NCBI GenBank assembly: GCA_035772735.1
Contig: JASDFA010000016.1
Location: forward strand, 148,502,501 to 148,566,500
DNA length: 64,000 nucleotides
Reading direction: 5' to 3'
Source of the DNA: Datura wrightii
Lineage: Eukaryota; Streptophyta; Magnoliopsida; Solanales; Solanaceae
Shown: piece after piece, positions 20,164 through 31,900 of the stretch
Position numbering within the stretch: position 1 is the stretch's first letter
Layout of the letters: each line of letters starts with the position of its first letter
Position numbers and translations under genes: made by a program
The notes under the pieces: model-generated
Told to the model about the DNA's origin: nothing
What the model saw: only the letters and a program-made list of their open reading frames with translations
Databases searched by the model: none

Positions 20164-22902
20164 TTATAACCAGCGACGTTGCCGCAGATTCAACTCCCTC
20201 TGAGTAAAAATGTACTGCAAGCTCTTATGATCTGTATATATATCAACATGGACGCCGTACAGGTAATGCCTCCACATCTTCAAGGCATGAATTACTGCGG
20301 CCAACTCTAGATCATGGGTGGGGTAATTCTTCTCGTGTTTCCTCAGCTGCCTGGAAGCATATGCAATTACTCTACCATGCTGCATCAACACACAACCCAA
20401 TCCGACACCTGACGCATCGCAATAGACTGAATAACCTTCTGTGCCTTCCGGCAGTGCCAGTATTGGGGCGGAGGTTAATCTGTCTTTCAGTTCCTGGAAA
20501 CTCTGCTCGCATGCCTCCGTCCACTGGAACTTTGCTGCCTTCTGTGTCAATTTGGTTAAAGATGCTGCAATGGTTGAGAATCCCTCAACGAACCTCCGAT
20601 AGTATCCTGCCAACCCCAGAAAGCTACGAACTTCAGTCGGGGTGGTAGGCCTAGGCCATGACTTAACTGCTTCTATCTTCTGCTTGTCTACCTGTATACC
20701 AGCGTCTGAGACAATATGTCCTAAAAAGGCTACTGAGTTAAGCCAGAATTCACATTTCGAAAACTTAGAATATAACTGGCGGTCCCTGAGAATCTGGAGC
20801 ACTGTCCGCAAATGAGTCCGGTGATCTGCTTCAGAGCGAGAATACACCAGAATGTCATCAGTAAATACTATCACGAACAAGTCCAGGAAAGGTCTGAAAA
20901 TACTGTTCATCAGGTCCATAAAGACTGTTGGGGCATTCGTTAGCCCGAAGGACATAACCAGAAATTCAAAATGCCAATATCGGGTCCTGAATGCTGTCTT
21001 AGGAATATCCCTCTCACATACTCGGACCTGGTGATAGCCGGACCGCAAGTCAATCTTAGAAAAGTATCTGGCTCCCTGTAGCTGATCAAATAGGTCATCA
21101 ATCCTGGGAAGCGGATACTTGTTCTTTACTGTAACTTTGTTTAGCTGCCGATAGTCTATGCACATTTGGAGCGAGACATCTTTCTTTCTCACAAACAAGA
21201 CTGGCGCACCCCATGGGGAAGTACTCGGCCTGATAAAACCCTTGTCTAACAAATCTTTCAACTGCTCCTTTAATTCTCTGAGTTCTGCAGGAGCCATACG
21301 GTAAGGAGGTATTGATATTGGCTGAGTGCCTGGTAGCAAGTCAATAGTGAAGTCTATTTCCCTTTCTGGGGGAATACCAGGTAACTCATCAGGAAATACA
21401 TCTGGGAATTCATTTACCACTGGAACAGACTGGAGTGTCGGAGATTCTGCTTGGACATCCTGAACTCTGACAAGATGGTAAATGCACCCCTTAGATATCA
21501 ACTTTCTCGCCCGAAGGTAGGAAATAAACCTACCTTTTGGCGTCACGGTGCTGCCCTTCCACTCCCGTACTGCCTCCCCCGGGAAGTGGAATCGGACCGT
21601 TTTGGTCCAACATTCAACGTTAGCAAAACATGGTACTAACCAATCCATACCCATTATGGCATCGAAGTCTATCATTTCTAACTCGACCAGATCTACTGTG
21701 GTCTGACAATCAGCAACCTCTACTGTACACCCGCGGTAGATTCGACTAGCTGTGATAGAGTCACCAACGGGCGTAGATACTAGGAAGGGCTGCTGTAATG
21801 ATTCTGGTACAATACTAAACTTCCGTGCTACAAATGGAGTAATATAGGACAAAGTAGACCCTGGATCAATTAGCACATAAGCAGGGTGTGAGCAGATAGT
21901 TAGCATACCTGTCACAACATCAGGCGATGCCTCTGAATCTTGCCTCCCTGGTAAGGCATATGTGCGGCTTGGACCCGCACCTGTACTGGAGGCCCCTGCT
22001 CTGCCTCGACCCCAGCCTGCTGAAACTGAGGGCCTACGCCCAGTCGAGGATGTTGTAGCTCGTGATCCTGTTGATGCCCTATCCTGTCTGTCCCGGTCCT
22101 CACGACCTCTGGCTGGGCAATCTCTCATCAAATGGCCTTCTTGGCCACAAATATAGCATGCGGTGGAACCATACCTGCATGCTCCAGAATGACGTCGACT
22201 GCATATAGGGCAAAGTGGTAGGGTATACCTACTCTGCTCCGCCCTCCTCTGTGACGGTGAGTCTGCCGTCTGCGAACCTCTACCAGCCTCCGACTGCCCC
22301 CTGCGGCTGAATCTACCTCCCTGTGACTGTGGCGGAGGCGGGGGCCTGGGCGGCCTGTCTGACAATCGTGGCCTGGGTCCTCCCCGGGCCTCTCTTTGTA
22401 ACTCGGCTGGCCTATCCCGGCGACGCTGCTCCTGATTGACCCTTCTAATCTCCCGATGCCGTTGTCTGATGCCCTCAATATTCTGGGCAAATGCCTGGAT
22501 TCGGGAAATAACCATGTCCTCTCGCAGTGTGGCCGTGATACAAGTCTCGACATATTCTGGGTTCAACCCCATAATAAAACGGTGCACTCTGGATGCCATG
22601 GTATCCACGAAAGCCGATGCATATCGAGCCAAGGAGTCAAACCGCAAGGAATATTCCCGAACACTCATGGCCCCCTGTTCCAGATATAGGAACTGGTCTA
22701 CCCGGGCCTGTCGGATCTCCCGCGGCAAATAGTGATCTAGAAAGGCTCCTGAAAAGCTGGACCAGGTGGGAGGGGGAACATCTCTCCCTCGGGACCTCTC
22801 CCAGCTTTCATACCATAACACCGCAGTATCTCGCAACCAGAATGCGGCCAATTCAACTGACTCAGTAGGCGTAGCATGCATAACCCTGAAGATTCTCTGA
22901 AT
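20164..22902 (-). pseudogene. Element C gag C-terminus, protease, RT and RNase H
   Basis: 905 residues from the first ATG (22881) after an amber. Gag end with DHYLPREIRQARVDQF, zinc knuckle CYICGQEGHLMRDC near residue 245, protease (VLIDPGSTLSY), RT with KIDLRSGYHQ and active site FTDDILVYS, then a complete RNase H (YCDASGVGLG, HDLELAAVIHALK, YTDHKSLQYI). The RT box has Thr where B and most gypsy elements have Ile or Val (FIDD). The two catalytic aspartates are kept. Ends at TAA. Confidence 0.9.
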
Positions 22903-23301
22903 CTAATCCAGAAAATCATGGGGGTCCTCTGTTCGGTCCGTGCCTATGAACTGTGGGGGATTCAGGGCTAAGAACTCTCGGACCCTTGAACTACCGGGCC
23001 CTCCTGATACTTCTGCAACTGTGGATGGCATTTGCTGACGCTGAGCAGCCATCATCTGTGCTATCATAACTACAGCACTCTTAACCTCCTGGTCGGAAGG
23101 TGTCGGTATAGGGACTGCTGAAGATACTGTCGCTCCAAACGGCTCCTGACGTGGTGGAGACTGCTGAGGAGGCTGGGATGAAGCCTCTGTAGGGCCCTCT
23201 GATCGGGCTGTCTCCAAATGAGGGGGAGGCATCCTGCTGGTGCCCTCCCCTGCTGCAATGTCTAAGCTCCGACCTGTGGTAGGATGTTGCTGGTCTGACA
23301 T
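22903..23301 (-). pseudogene. Element C gag N-terminus
   Basis: The start is taken as MSDQQHP at 23301 by comparison with B and E; an open frame extends further upstream to 23445 without support. Low-complexity Pro/Gln/Ser segment, then the GGPGSSRVREFLAL block common to B and E. Ends at the amber 22903-22905 where B reads CAG (Gln). Confidence 0.85.
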
Positions 23302-23494
23302 TATCTGTAGCCAAAGAATATGGTAAGCTCTTAGGGACTCAACCCTATACTGTACCGCTCTATAGCACGACTGAATCAGAATAAAAGACAACCATCCTAT
23401 CATGCCTTGCAGCCTCCTACCCATAGTATGTGGTGCACAACACATCCATGGACAGGACTCTACTTAGCATGGCTTGCAGACTCCCTGGGACACG

Positions 23495-23510
23495 ACCTGC
23501 TCTGATACCA
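23495..23510 (-). promoter_or_regulatory. Element C primer binding site (initiator tRNA-Met)
   Basis: The minus strand reads TGGTATCAGAGCAGGT, four bases from the LTR edge at 23515, identical to that of B. Confidence 0.9.
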
Positions 23511-23514
23511 AGTT

Positions 23515-24738
23515 TGTCACACCCCACCTTGGGGAGGGGGTATGACTGGCACCTGGTGCCCTACTAAGACCTGACCTGCTAGACCGTTAAGCCTGGGCGC
23601 ATCTGGCGCCTGGCTGGCTCTAACTCACATTTCTGGAAACAAAGGGCTATATAACGGCTGTAAATACAGCCCCCGACCCATTGGCCTATAGCCTTCTGTA
23701 CCTGTATTAGCAGCTAACCAGAAACATAGTAATTCAGGGAAACCTATACGGGCCGACAAGGCCACCATGCTGTCCAGTTATCTGCAACTTAATCATAAAG
23801 CACAAAAAGAAGCTACGTGACCGGCAAGGTCACCACTACTGACAATTATGGCCCCACACGACCATCACAGAAGTAAGAAAGAGTAAAGACAACTATACAA
23901 CTGCACCAATATTCAAAATAACACGATAATCGATTTCTAAACATGCTACTGGTCTGTAAATTACTATACTGCTTCGAGGTTACTCAACTTGCCGAGGAAA
24001 CTTAACTTTACATACCTTATCTTTGAATATCCGTCCGTCGGACGAGGCTCGGCCGATACTTCAACTATTTTCTCCCAACTGCATTCATAAATACGTCAAT
24101 CAATACTAAATACAACTTTATTTAAAAAGGCAACGTCACTTTCGATATAGTTTATAGCCTAAACTTAGGCTTATCGAAAGACGGTCGAAAACTCGCTATT
24201 TTTCAGCGGCCCAGAAGGGAGAAGTATTCACTTCTCAGCTAGGAACACATAGACATTAATTTAGAGCAATTGTACTTACTTTAGTTCGGTGGCTCGCCGA
24301 TTCGTCGGCCGTATTTCGCGAAACTAACTCCGTAGAAATGCTCTCTGCTGCTAAATACCTTGGTATCTAGGATTAATTTGGGTTTGGCCAGCGTTTGGCA
24401 GCGTAATCGGACGATAATTTATAATCTCCCTTCGTTTTCCCTCTGTTCACTACGTTCTCTGGAAGTTATTAAGTAATGAAATGATTTTAAACCGAAGTGG
24501 AGGCTTATATACTTGGGCCTGAACCTGGGCAACGTGTCACGGAGCCATCGCGGAGGCCTCACCTCCGTGACACGCTGCCATCGCGGAGGGGCTCTGCCTC
24601 GGCTCCTCCCGCGATGGTTCGACGGGTTTCTCGTCCGATCTTTTCCCGGGCCTTTCCCTAGCACGTATGGCTTTCAAATATGCTTAACCAATGTGCGAAT
24701 AGGTCATCTAAGTGTTGGGAATTCTACGGGGTATAACA
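23515..24738 (-). repeat. Element C 5' LTR
   Basis: 1224 bp, partner of 17025-18248 with about 25 differences. Palindromic words at about 24530-24616, minus-strand TATA near 24500-24512. Followed by the duplication GAAAG and the remainder of the A LTR. Confidence 0.95.
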
Positions 24739-25042
24739 GAAAGATTAACCGACTTGTATCAATAAATTGCTTCCCTGTATGTTATTTTAGCCTCAGCATG
24801 CTCATTACTATAGTTCAGACTCAATTTGTACATTTGTTTTAGATTAGTATAAATTAGGAAACAAACTCCCAAAATCTTCTTTAGACTGTTGTCTGCATTA
24901 TTAGAGTTAGAGTTCATTAACACTTGATTCGATTATTAACTTGGTCCCGTCCTTGTGGGATCGATACTTGGCTTACTTTAGCCATTTTACTACTTTTTCA
25001 ACCACGTGCACTTCCGTGTAGGCATTTAAAAATACCCAAACA

Positions 25043-25923
25043 ACTATCAACTTTTTCGCCCAGAGATAAAATATATACTTACCTTTCGGTGTAGCTGTAT
25101 TGCCTCTCCACTCTCGCACTACCTCGCCCGGAAAATGAAATCGAATGATTTTGGTCAAACATTCTACAGTGGCGTAACATGGCGCCAACCAGTCCATACC
25201 CATAATCACATCAAAATCAATCATTTCTAATTCTATTAGATCTGTTGAGGTCTGGTGATTAACAATCTCTACCGTACAACCCTGGTAAATTCTTTTAGCA
25301 ATAATAGAGTCACAAATAGGGGTAGACACTGAAAAGGGTCGCTGAAGCAACTCTAGTACTATATCAAACTTTCAAGCCACTAACAGAGTAACATACGACA
25401 AGGTGGATCCCGGGTCTATCAAAGTATAAATTGAGTGAGAGAAAACATCTAATATACCTTTCACAACATTTGGCAATGACTCTGACTCCTATCTCCCTGG
25501 TAGTGCATATGTGCGGTGCTGACCGCTACCTGAACTGGATGCCCTGGGTTTTCCTCGGCCACTACTGGCTGGAGCTAAGATCCTACGCCCTGCAGAAGGT
25601 TCTAGGGCATACAAACTTGTTGAATATCTATCTTGCTAGTCCTGGCCGCTATGGCATCTAGTCGGGCAATCCCTCATCACGTGTCCCTTCTGCCCACAGG
25701 TATAACAGGTGGTGGAACCATACCTGCACCTTCCCAGATGCTGCCTATGGCAAGTACTACATTGGGTTACTGCTAAGTCTGTTTGGTCTGGCCTCCTCTA
25801 CTGCGAGCCTAGCGCTCGCGAACTCTCGCCGGGGCCTGACTGCTGCCAAAGATCTGACCTGATGTCCTGCTGCTGCTAGAATGGGGGCCTGCATGGCCTG
25901 CCTGAGAAACAAGGCTCGGGCCT
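25043..25923 (-). pseudogene. Element E gag zinc-knuckle and protease remnant
   Basis: Minus-strand translation in broken frames gives a CCHC region (about 25660-25740), the IDPGST-like protease region (around 25380-25420) and a frame at 25350-25043 with IDFDVIMGMDWLAPCYA and VRFHFPGE-type motifs seen also in B and C. Several stops and at least two frame changes. It is cut at 25043 by the end of element A and at 25923 by element D. Confidence 0.8.
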
Positions 25924-27394
25924 TGTTCGTGGCTCTGCTGCTTCGGTATGTGTTAAAAACCGACACACAAGTGTACGTGGTCAAACAAGTAATAAAGTGG
26001 CTAAGTAGCCAAGTATCGATCCAAGGAGGCTGCTCTGGATATGCAAAATTTCCTAGTTCACTATATTTCTATTCAATTTCTAACTATGCTAACAACTATC
26101 CAATCAAGAATTGAGGGAGTTTTGTTTCTAAACTAATTATATACTAAACTTAACAACTATTATTTCCGTTGAATTCAGACAATGGATATGCTCATGCCAA
26201 GGTTAAGAACGAGTAATGGAGTTGATAATTATGATAATTTGGTCATCCTCTTCTTCATATTGCTAGTCAAGAACGTTTGCCTAGAAATTAAAACTCTCGT
26301 ATTTAATTTCACTTTAGAATCATAAACCATTCGTCTACATTTCTGTGATCAAATGAAATTTATGACCTAACACTACAATGCCGGTTCCTAAATTGACTAA
26401 TACGGCTTTCAAGTATATTTCTATCAAGAAAGCACATCAAAACCCAATTTTCCCAAATCAAGTTAAGAACAATACCCTATTAATTCACAACTTTCCAATT
26501 TCATGCTCTCTCGAGTGAAATTGGACTTTTTAGATATACATTAATGGTGGCCAATCAAGAATGTACTAAGCACAAGAATTAATAGAACAATATGCAAGAA
26601 GAAGAAGAAACCATATCAATTATTACCAATAATCATTACACAAGTTCAAAACCTCAGCAAGAAAGGATTTAGCCACTCATTCTTCGATTAATCGTCCTAG
26701 AATGAGTGTAAATCATGCATACAATTGAAGGAAAAGAAGAAGGGAAGAGAAGAAAACTCTTATCTTTTCTATTCTTCAACTGCCACAAAACCACGTTCCT
26801 CTCTCCACTCCTGAACTCTGCTAAAAACTAGAACTAAAAAAAAAGAACACCCTTTAAAAATAACCTAAGTGTGCTATTTATACTAGTGGGAAATTTTTCC
26901 CGGAATAACAAGCAACGTGTCACGGAGGCCAACGCGGAGCACTGCCTCCGTGACACGGCGTGGACGCGGACCCTCTCTGGAAATTGCAGGGTCCGGATAA
27001 TTGGTCTCAACGTGGCACGGAGGCCATCGCAGAGGCCTATCTCCGTGCCACGGAACTGACGCGCAGGCACACTGGAAATAGCCTAATTAATTTCTGCCCA
27101 GGCAGTGTGCTACCGCGATGGCAGCGTGGCACGGCTCCATGGCGGAGCCAGTGTAAAATGTGCCATCCAAGGTCTTTTCCACGCTCGCATCCAAGTCCAA
27201 CTCTGACATAGTTCCAACACGCATTTTAGCTCCTAAAAATCACATTATCCTGCAAAACAAATGCTAATCATGTTGGTTAGTATAAATTCACATTTTATTA
27301 CCAAATACATGATATTATATACACGTTGCACAACAAACAAGGTAAAAATGATACGTTTGAGTATCACTTGGGCATATAAATTTGCCCAAGATCA
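25924..27394 (-). repeat. Element D 3' LTR
   Basis: 1471 bp, starts TGTTCG and ends AAGATCA on the + strand, partner of 34437-35907. The palindromic array (GTGTCACGGAGG words, some as GTGGCACGGAGG) spans about 26906-27150, just upstream (minus strand) of TATA sequence TATAAATAG at about 26875-26883. Confidence 0.95.
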
Positions 27395-27432
27395 CTTACC
27401 CCACACTTAAATCCTTGTTCGTCCTCGAACAA
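27395..27432 (-). promoter_or_regulatory. Element D 3' polypurine tract with AGGA hairpin
   Basis: The minus strand reads TTGTTCG-AGGA-CGAACAA (27432-27415), then AAGTGTGGGGTAAG (27408-27395) against the LTR. Same as in A. Confidence 0.85.
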
Positions 27433-29220
27433 CACATACACAACTCATGCAAATTACATCCCAACCTTCGTCACTATGGTGCAACATTTTACGCTACGGT
27501 CATACCGATTATTCAATTCTTGCAAATCATCAAGAAAACATGCTTGGTCGTACAAGACAATGACCTTAATACATCGAGGCTTCCTAAACTTTTAAGAATT
27601 GATTCTTGATATCGGCAAACTCATGCAAATCAACTAATCAAGAAATCCGACACGAAAATCAATCTTTCATCAAGCATGTACCCTCACAACTCGAGAGAAA
27701 CTTCCCCTTTTATGTTCGTGCAGCACACACACATGCAAGTAGGGGCATATAAAAATTAATTTCACTCTCTCTCCCAAAAGAATTCGCATGCATCATGTCA
27801 TGACCCATAGGCTTGCCCTTAGTGTATTACTCCACTAATATAAAGAAATGCAATGTAGGATCAAATAGGACTTTTAATGGGTTGTACTGGCCTATGGATC
27901 TAGTATATATATATTGGATTAGCCAATAATAGTCGCTAGCATCCTTAAGCGCCTTTTCAACTCATTCCCATCGACTCATTGACATTGTTCCTCTCTTTTC
28001 TCTTTTTATCCCATTCATGCTGGTTTACTTTCATACAACCCATTTCATCAGGCACACTTGATACAAAACAGAGGGTTTTCATGTACCCTCACTATCATTT
28101 AATTACAACTAGTGCCTTTTCAACATCATCTTTTCTTTCCTCACTTTGCTTTTCTTTTCTTTTCACTCTTTTCACTCTTTAACACTTTGGAAAACATTTT
28201 CTGTTCTTTGTAAGCGCTTAAGAGCTTCTTATAGACTTTAAGGCTAATGAAAAGAAGGAATAAAGCTTAGTTCATACAATTCTGGACAAAAGAAAGAAAT
28301 CGGCTAAAGGCTCAACGGGCTGACTAGGGTACACAACATATAAAAAGGTAGAATTTGACAAGAAAAAAAAATGGAAACTAACGGTTAAAACAAAGAAATG
28401 CCTACATCATTTCCAACACTACACCTCCTTCATTTCGTTTTGTATACACACCAGGCAAGTTCTAGACAATTCACAATGACATGGAATAGCAAAACCTCAC
28501 TCACACTTCATGCACATGCTCGAATCAAGATGCATTCACAGACTCTTTAATTAGTCAATTACATGAATTCAAGATTAAGCCTCAATCATAATGAACCAAA
28601 TTCTATAGCCTAGGTAACTCAACATATTTACAAAATTGCATGCTTTCAAACGAATCATTTTCACGTTTTGAACATCAATTACAACACGCAACGAAATTTT
28701 AGCAACCATAAGCAACTACAGTTTATTGATGCAATCCACCAAAGAAACTAAAAACAAAACATCTACTCCTATCGACTACATTTCCCTTAAGACGGTCGTC
28801 ATCCATCCATCATAGGGAATGGTCACTAACTATGACATCGGTTCAATGGGACTATTCTCGGTAAAAGAACCGAAAACAAACTCCGAGAAACCCAAAATTA
28901 AAACTTCAAAATTTTTGCAACACATCGATCATTTCGATAGAAAATATTTGCAAACTATGTTGATAAATGCAAAATCTTTTCGCAAAAATTTTGAAAAATA
29001 TCGATCATATTGATAGAAAAAGAAAAAATTTACAAAATTTACAAAATATTATTTACAAAGGCAACCATAACTTTTTAAAGACACACATCATTAGCCACAA
29101 ACAAATATATACACATCATTCACAAATCAGTTCACAAGAACAGGGAAAGCACAGACATACATAAACGTCAAGGAAGAATATACAGCAGATTTAGAGCCTA
29201 TGACCCAGCACCTAACTACT
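27433..29220 (-). other. Element D non-coding tail
   Basis: About 1.8 kb with no supported gene. It matches the A tail at 14445-15816 in reverse and then the end of A's segment before 4600. AT-rich with T-runs and short repeats such as the ATCGATCAT copies near 28920-29010. Small frames (for example 27979-28182, 28819-29013) do not recur in A. Confidence 0.7.
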
Positions 29221-29260
29221 CCCCACCCCACACTTAAATCGAACACTGTCCCCAGTGTTC
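29221..29260 (-). promoter_or_regulatory. Second hairpin and polypurine-like tract of element D
   Basis: The minus strand carries an 8-bp perfect stem GAACACTG-GGGA-CAGTGTTC (29260-29241), then about five bases later AAGTGTGGGGTGGGG (29235-29221). It lies 45 bases after the stop codon of the second gene. It copies the layout of the true 3' tract with a different stem. Candidate internal (central) plus-strand priming site. Confidence 0.55.
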
Positions 29261-29304
29261 ATAAAAATACAAAGCACAAAATTTTGGGTGGTGGAACTCC
29301 CTGC

Positions 29305-30514
29305 TTAGTCGAAATATTCGACTTCCTCATCCGGTGCTGCGGCCTCGTCGCCCATATCTGAATCAGCTCCATCGCCGTCATCGGACTCTACATCAGAGTC
29401 CTCACGACGTGTCTCCTCATCAGTAGGGACGTCGTCGTCAGTCAGCTCCACAAAGGCTGGCCCCACCTTGCATAAAGCTCTGGCGTTCTCGCCGAAGGGG
29501 TAGTCCAGCTCCAGCTGCCATAATTCATCCTCGGTGGCTGGTCTCCCACCTATCCGTAGCTGCAGCATCTGCATGCCGAACATACGGGCCATATACTGGT
29601 CGTCACGAGCATGTCGCTCGCCCAGAGTCAGCACAGGTCCGTGTGTAGTGTCAGGGGCCTTGGTTTTTGTCACATCAAGGGCCCTCCGCTCCAACTGCGG
29701 AATGTAATCCAAGGCTTCTTCCTCGATGTCAAGGCCTCGGAGGAAGGTGGTGATGAGTCCGCCAAACCCGTATCTGTGGCCCTGGTGTAGTCTGGCTCTC
29801 TTCATGGCGGATATTATAACCGCCCCCACATTAATCTCAAGCCCTTTCATAAGGGCATACACTAGGCAGACACGGTCCCGGGTCACGTCTGTCATGTGCA
29901 CTCCCGGGATCAAACACGAACATACTATTTTTAGCCAGATTCTGGCCTCCCTGTTCATCTGCGAATAAGGCAGAGTCTGGTGGTAACCCCTCTCTTTGTG
30001 TCTCCTCCATCGGGCTGTGGATCGAGCCCCACACAACGTACGTCTGATGTCGGCGTACGGTGGGGTGATATTGAGCTGGCGGAGAACGTGGGCGTCTGTG
30101 TCCCGCGCTCCAACGATGGCATTCAGCTGCTGGGGTTCCAGAGTGACAATCTGCCCTCTGATTTTAATAGTATGGCTCCTGATGGCCGGGTTCCAGTTGG
30201 CGTAGAATTCCCGGACCAAGTGAAGGTTGCACTCCTTGGGCTCCTGAAAGATAAAACTGAGCCCAGCTGCCTCAATCCTCTGTACCATCCTGTGCAAGTG
30301 GTTCCCTTGCAATATATTCCTCCGGGAAGTATTTGCTTTCCTTGTGCTTATTATACCATTTCTTCCCTTCGTCGATGACCCATCGTGTTCCGTATCGGCG
30401 GTGTTGACCGCGTGGAACAGCAGGTGCAGCTGGGACAGCAGTGCCCAGTCTCATTCTCTTTCTGCCGGTGCCTGAGGTTGAGGCACCCTTGCCTTTATCT
30501 TGTCGGCTAGCCAT
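29305..30514 (-). pseudogene. Element D second gene, plant-transposon-type protein
   Basis: Starts MASRQDKGKGASTSG at 30514. One break is visible: relative to A, 11 bases are missing near 30285-30300, giving a frameshift after REPLAQ. After the break the frame is open for about 330 residues to the end at 29305: EPKECNLHLVREFYANWNP, a helical middle part with RDRVCLVYALMKGLEINVG, and a strongly acidic C-terminus rich in Asp and Glu ending VEYFD. It lacks transposase, RT or envelope motifs that I recognise; it resembles the domain annotated as 'putative plant transposon protein'. It sits where Athila elements carry their extra (env-like) gene, but I see no signal peptide or membrane span. Confidence 0.7.
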
Positions 30515-30519
30515 TGTAC

Positions 30520-31229
30520 CTGTCAATTTACACAGACAAGCACAATATTAAGCTAAAAACTTGTTAGCTTCGGCTAAGGTCGGGTTAAACAAAATTTACC
30601 CCACACTTAGTCTTTAACAAAATTTACAACATTTTAGCAAGGATAACTCTATTTACACCCCCAAACACAATCAACTATAAACATGTTGCTTAGTGCGTTC
30701 ACAAAAATTCGACAGCATAACGGCTAGCGAATTACTCAGACTTCATACAACTAACCCAATCCTCCTATCGACAGCTATTCACCCACAGCACTTAGCAACA
30801 ATAACCACAACAGAAATAAGAACAACAATACAAACCTATTATATACAACTAATCTAAGCAATTCAACCAATTCACATATTATGCACTTCCCCACAGAAAT
30901 TTGAGAATTAGTCGTCTTTCCACAATTAAACAATAATTACCACGACTTATCTCAACTACTAAACACACCCAGGCACCAATTTCATCAAACTATCAAGTTA
31001 CCCACTTTCAAATCCAACAACCCAAGCCCTAGAACTCAATTCGACAATCAATATTGAATTATTCAATCAATCGATAAGTTCAAACGTCAACTACAATAAT
31101 CCGAACATAATCAATCACAAAATAATTCACATCATGTTTAATTTTTTTACCTAGGGTGATATATCTCACCTCACATGCTCAAAAGTGACAAAACTCGCCA
31201 GAAATTTGAGATCGAAGGTGAAAACATAC
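30520..31229 (-). other. Putative 5'-UTR intron of element D second gene
   Basis: 710 bases on the minus strand from GTATGTTTTC (after CCAAG, 31229) to TTGACAG (30520), five bases before the ATG. Borders agree with those of A at 2322 and 2981. Contains another AAGTGTGGGGT motif near 30598-30610, this one without a hairpin. No open frame. Confidence 0.5.
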
Positions 31230-31690
31230 CTTGGATTTGAAGAACCGAAAAAACTTGACGTTTTCCTTGCCTATCAACGTGGCACGAAGCTTGGGGGTAG
31301 GGGAATGGGTGTTTGGTCGCGGAGGGTAGAAGGAATGGGGAAATTTGGGCGAAAATCGGGGGTTTATTTAAAAGAAACACGCGGGTCACCCGGAAACACG
31401 GTGTGACCCGGCACTGGAATAAGGGCAACGTGTCACGGAGGGTAACGCGGAGCCCCTCCTCCGTGACACGGAGCCAACGCGTTGGCTTACTGGAATTTTA
31501 AAAATTCCAGATTCGCCTTCAACGTGTCACGGAGGTCAACGCGGAGCATTGCCTCCGTGCCACGGCGCCAACGCGCCAGTGCTCTGTTTCACCATCAAAA
31601 TTTTTTTTCTCATACCTCGCCTCGTTTCCTCGAGTCCAAGTATTTTTCCTCCGGTATACCTGAAAATCACCTCACTAAACAAAAATTGGT
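31230..31690 (-). promoter_or_regulatory. Putative internal promoter of element D
   Basis: On the minus strand a palindromic word array (31575-31428, GTGTCACGGAGG and inverse, CGCGGAG or CGCGTTG) is followed by GGGTCAC/GTGACCC palindromes and TTTTAAATAAACC as a TATA candidate near 31365-31375, then a leader reaching the intron donor. Same order as in A. The AAAATTCCAG/CTGGAATTTT inverted repeat inside the array is also shared with A. Confidence 0.5.
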
Positions 31691-31900
31691 TAAATTCATA
31701 GATTCCCTACTAAAAAAATAAATAAAATAAAATAAAAATTTCTAATTAAAATGCAAATCTAAGCCTATTCAAGAAAAAGAAAAGAAAATAGAATAAATGA
31801 AAAACTTTACACTAAGGAAAGAAGAAAAAAAAATATATTTTTCACGGGTTGCCTCCCGTGCAGCGCCTGGTTTAACGTCGCGGCTCGACAGCCTTTATGC

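Larger units (their letters stand above)
17025..24738 (-). mobile_element. Element C: Tekay-type Ty3/gypsy retrotransposon, complete structure, stop-riddled
   Basis: A 7714-bp element with the perfect 5-bp duplication GAAAG (17020-17024 and 24739-24743), 1224-bp LTRs, primer site and polypurine tract, all on the minus strand. Gene order is gag, protease, RT, RNase H, integrase, chromodomain. Its proteins are closely similar to B, but its LTR is half as long. The coding frame is cut by three in-frame stops, two of them CAG to TAG. LTRs differ at about 25 positions (2 percent). Confidence 0.95.
1..25042 (+). mobile_element. Element A: non-autonomous Athila-like LTR retrotransposon, 5' truncated by window edge
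   Basis: Plus-strand element interrupted by B and C. Visible parts are the gag 3' end (1-164), the zinc knuckle and protease (165-1763), an internal promoter and intron (about 1988-2981), a second gene (2987-4205), a non-coding tail (14445-15854) and the 3' LTR (15855-17024 plus 24744-25042). Removing C leaves a 3' LTR of about 1469 bp, against 1471 bp in the related complete element D, which supports the assembly. No reverse transcriptase or integrase is present. The Athila assignment rests on the gag/protease type and on D's tRNA-Asp primer site. A is inserted in element E; its 5' LTR and the other E flank lie outside the window, so its target duplication cannot be tested. Confidence 0.85.
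15855..25042 (+). repeat. Element A 3' LTR, interrupted by element C
   Basis: First part 15855-17024, second part 24744 to about 25042, together about 1469 bp and colinear with the D LTRs. A palindromic word array (GTGTCAC/GTGGCACGTTG words with CGCGG blocks) occupies about 16105-16395 and is followed by the TATA box TATAAATAG at 16427-16435. The 3' edge is placed at CCAAACA (25042), where sequence of element E begins. C lies between the two parts with duplication GAAAG. Confidence 0.85.

Noticed and set aside
20852..22868. Plus-strand frames within element C pol and gag
   Set aside because: They overlap the minus-strand gag-pol, which carries the recognisable domains.
29726..30378. Plus-strand frames of 69-132 codons
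   Set aside because: Antisense shadows of the second gene of D; the minus-strand frame has the protein shared with A.
31185..31501. Short frames at the D internal promoter
   Set aside because: Plus-strand frames across the leader and array, antisense to the element; A has no matching protein.
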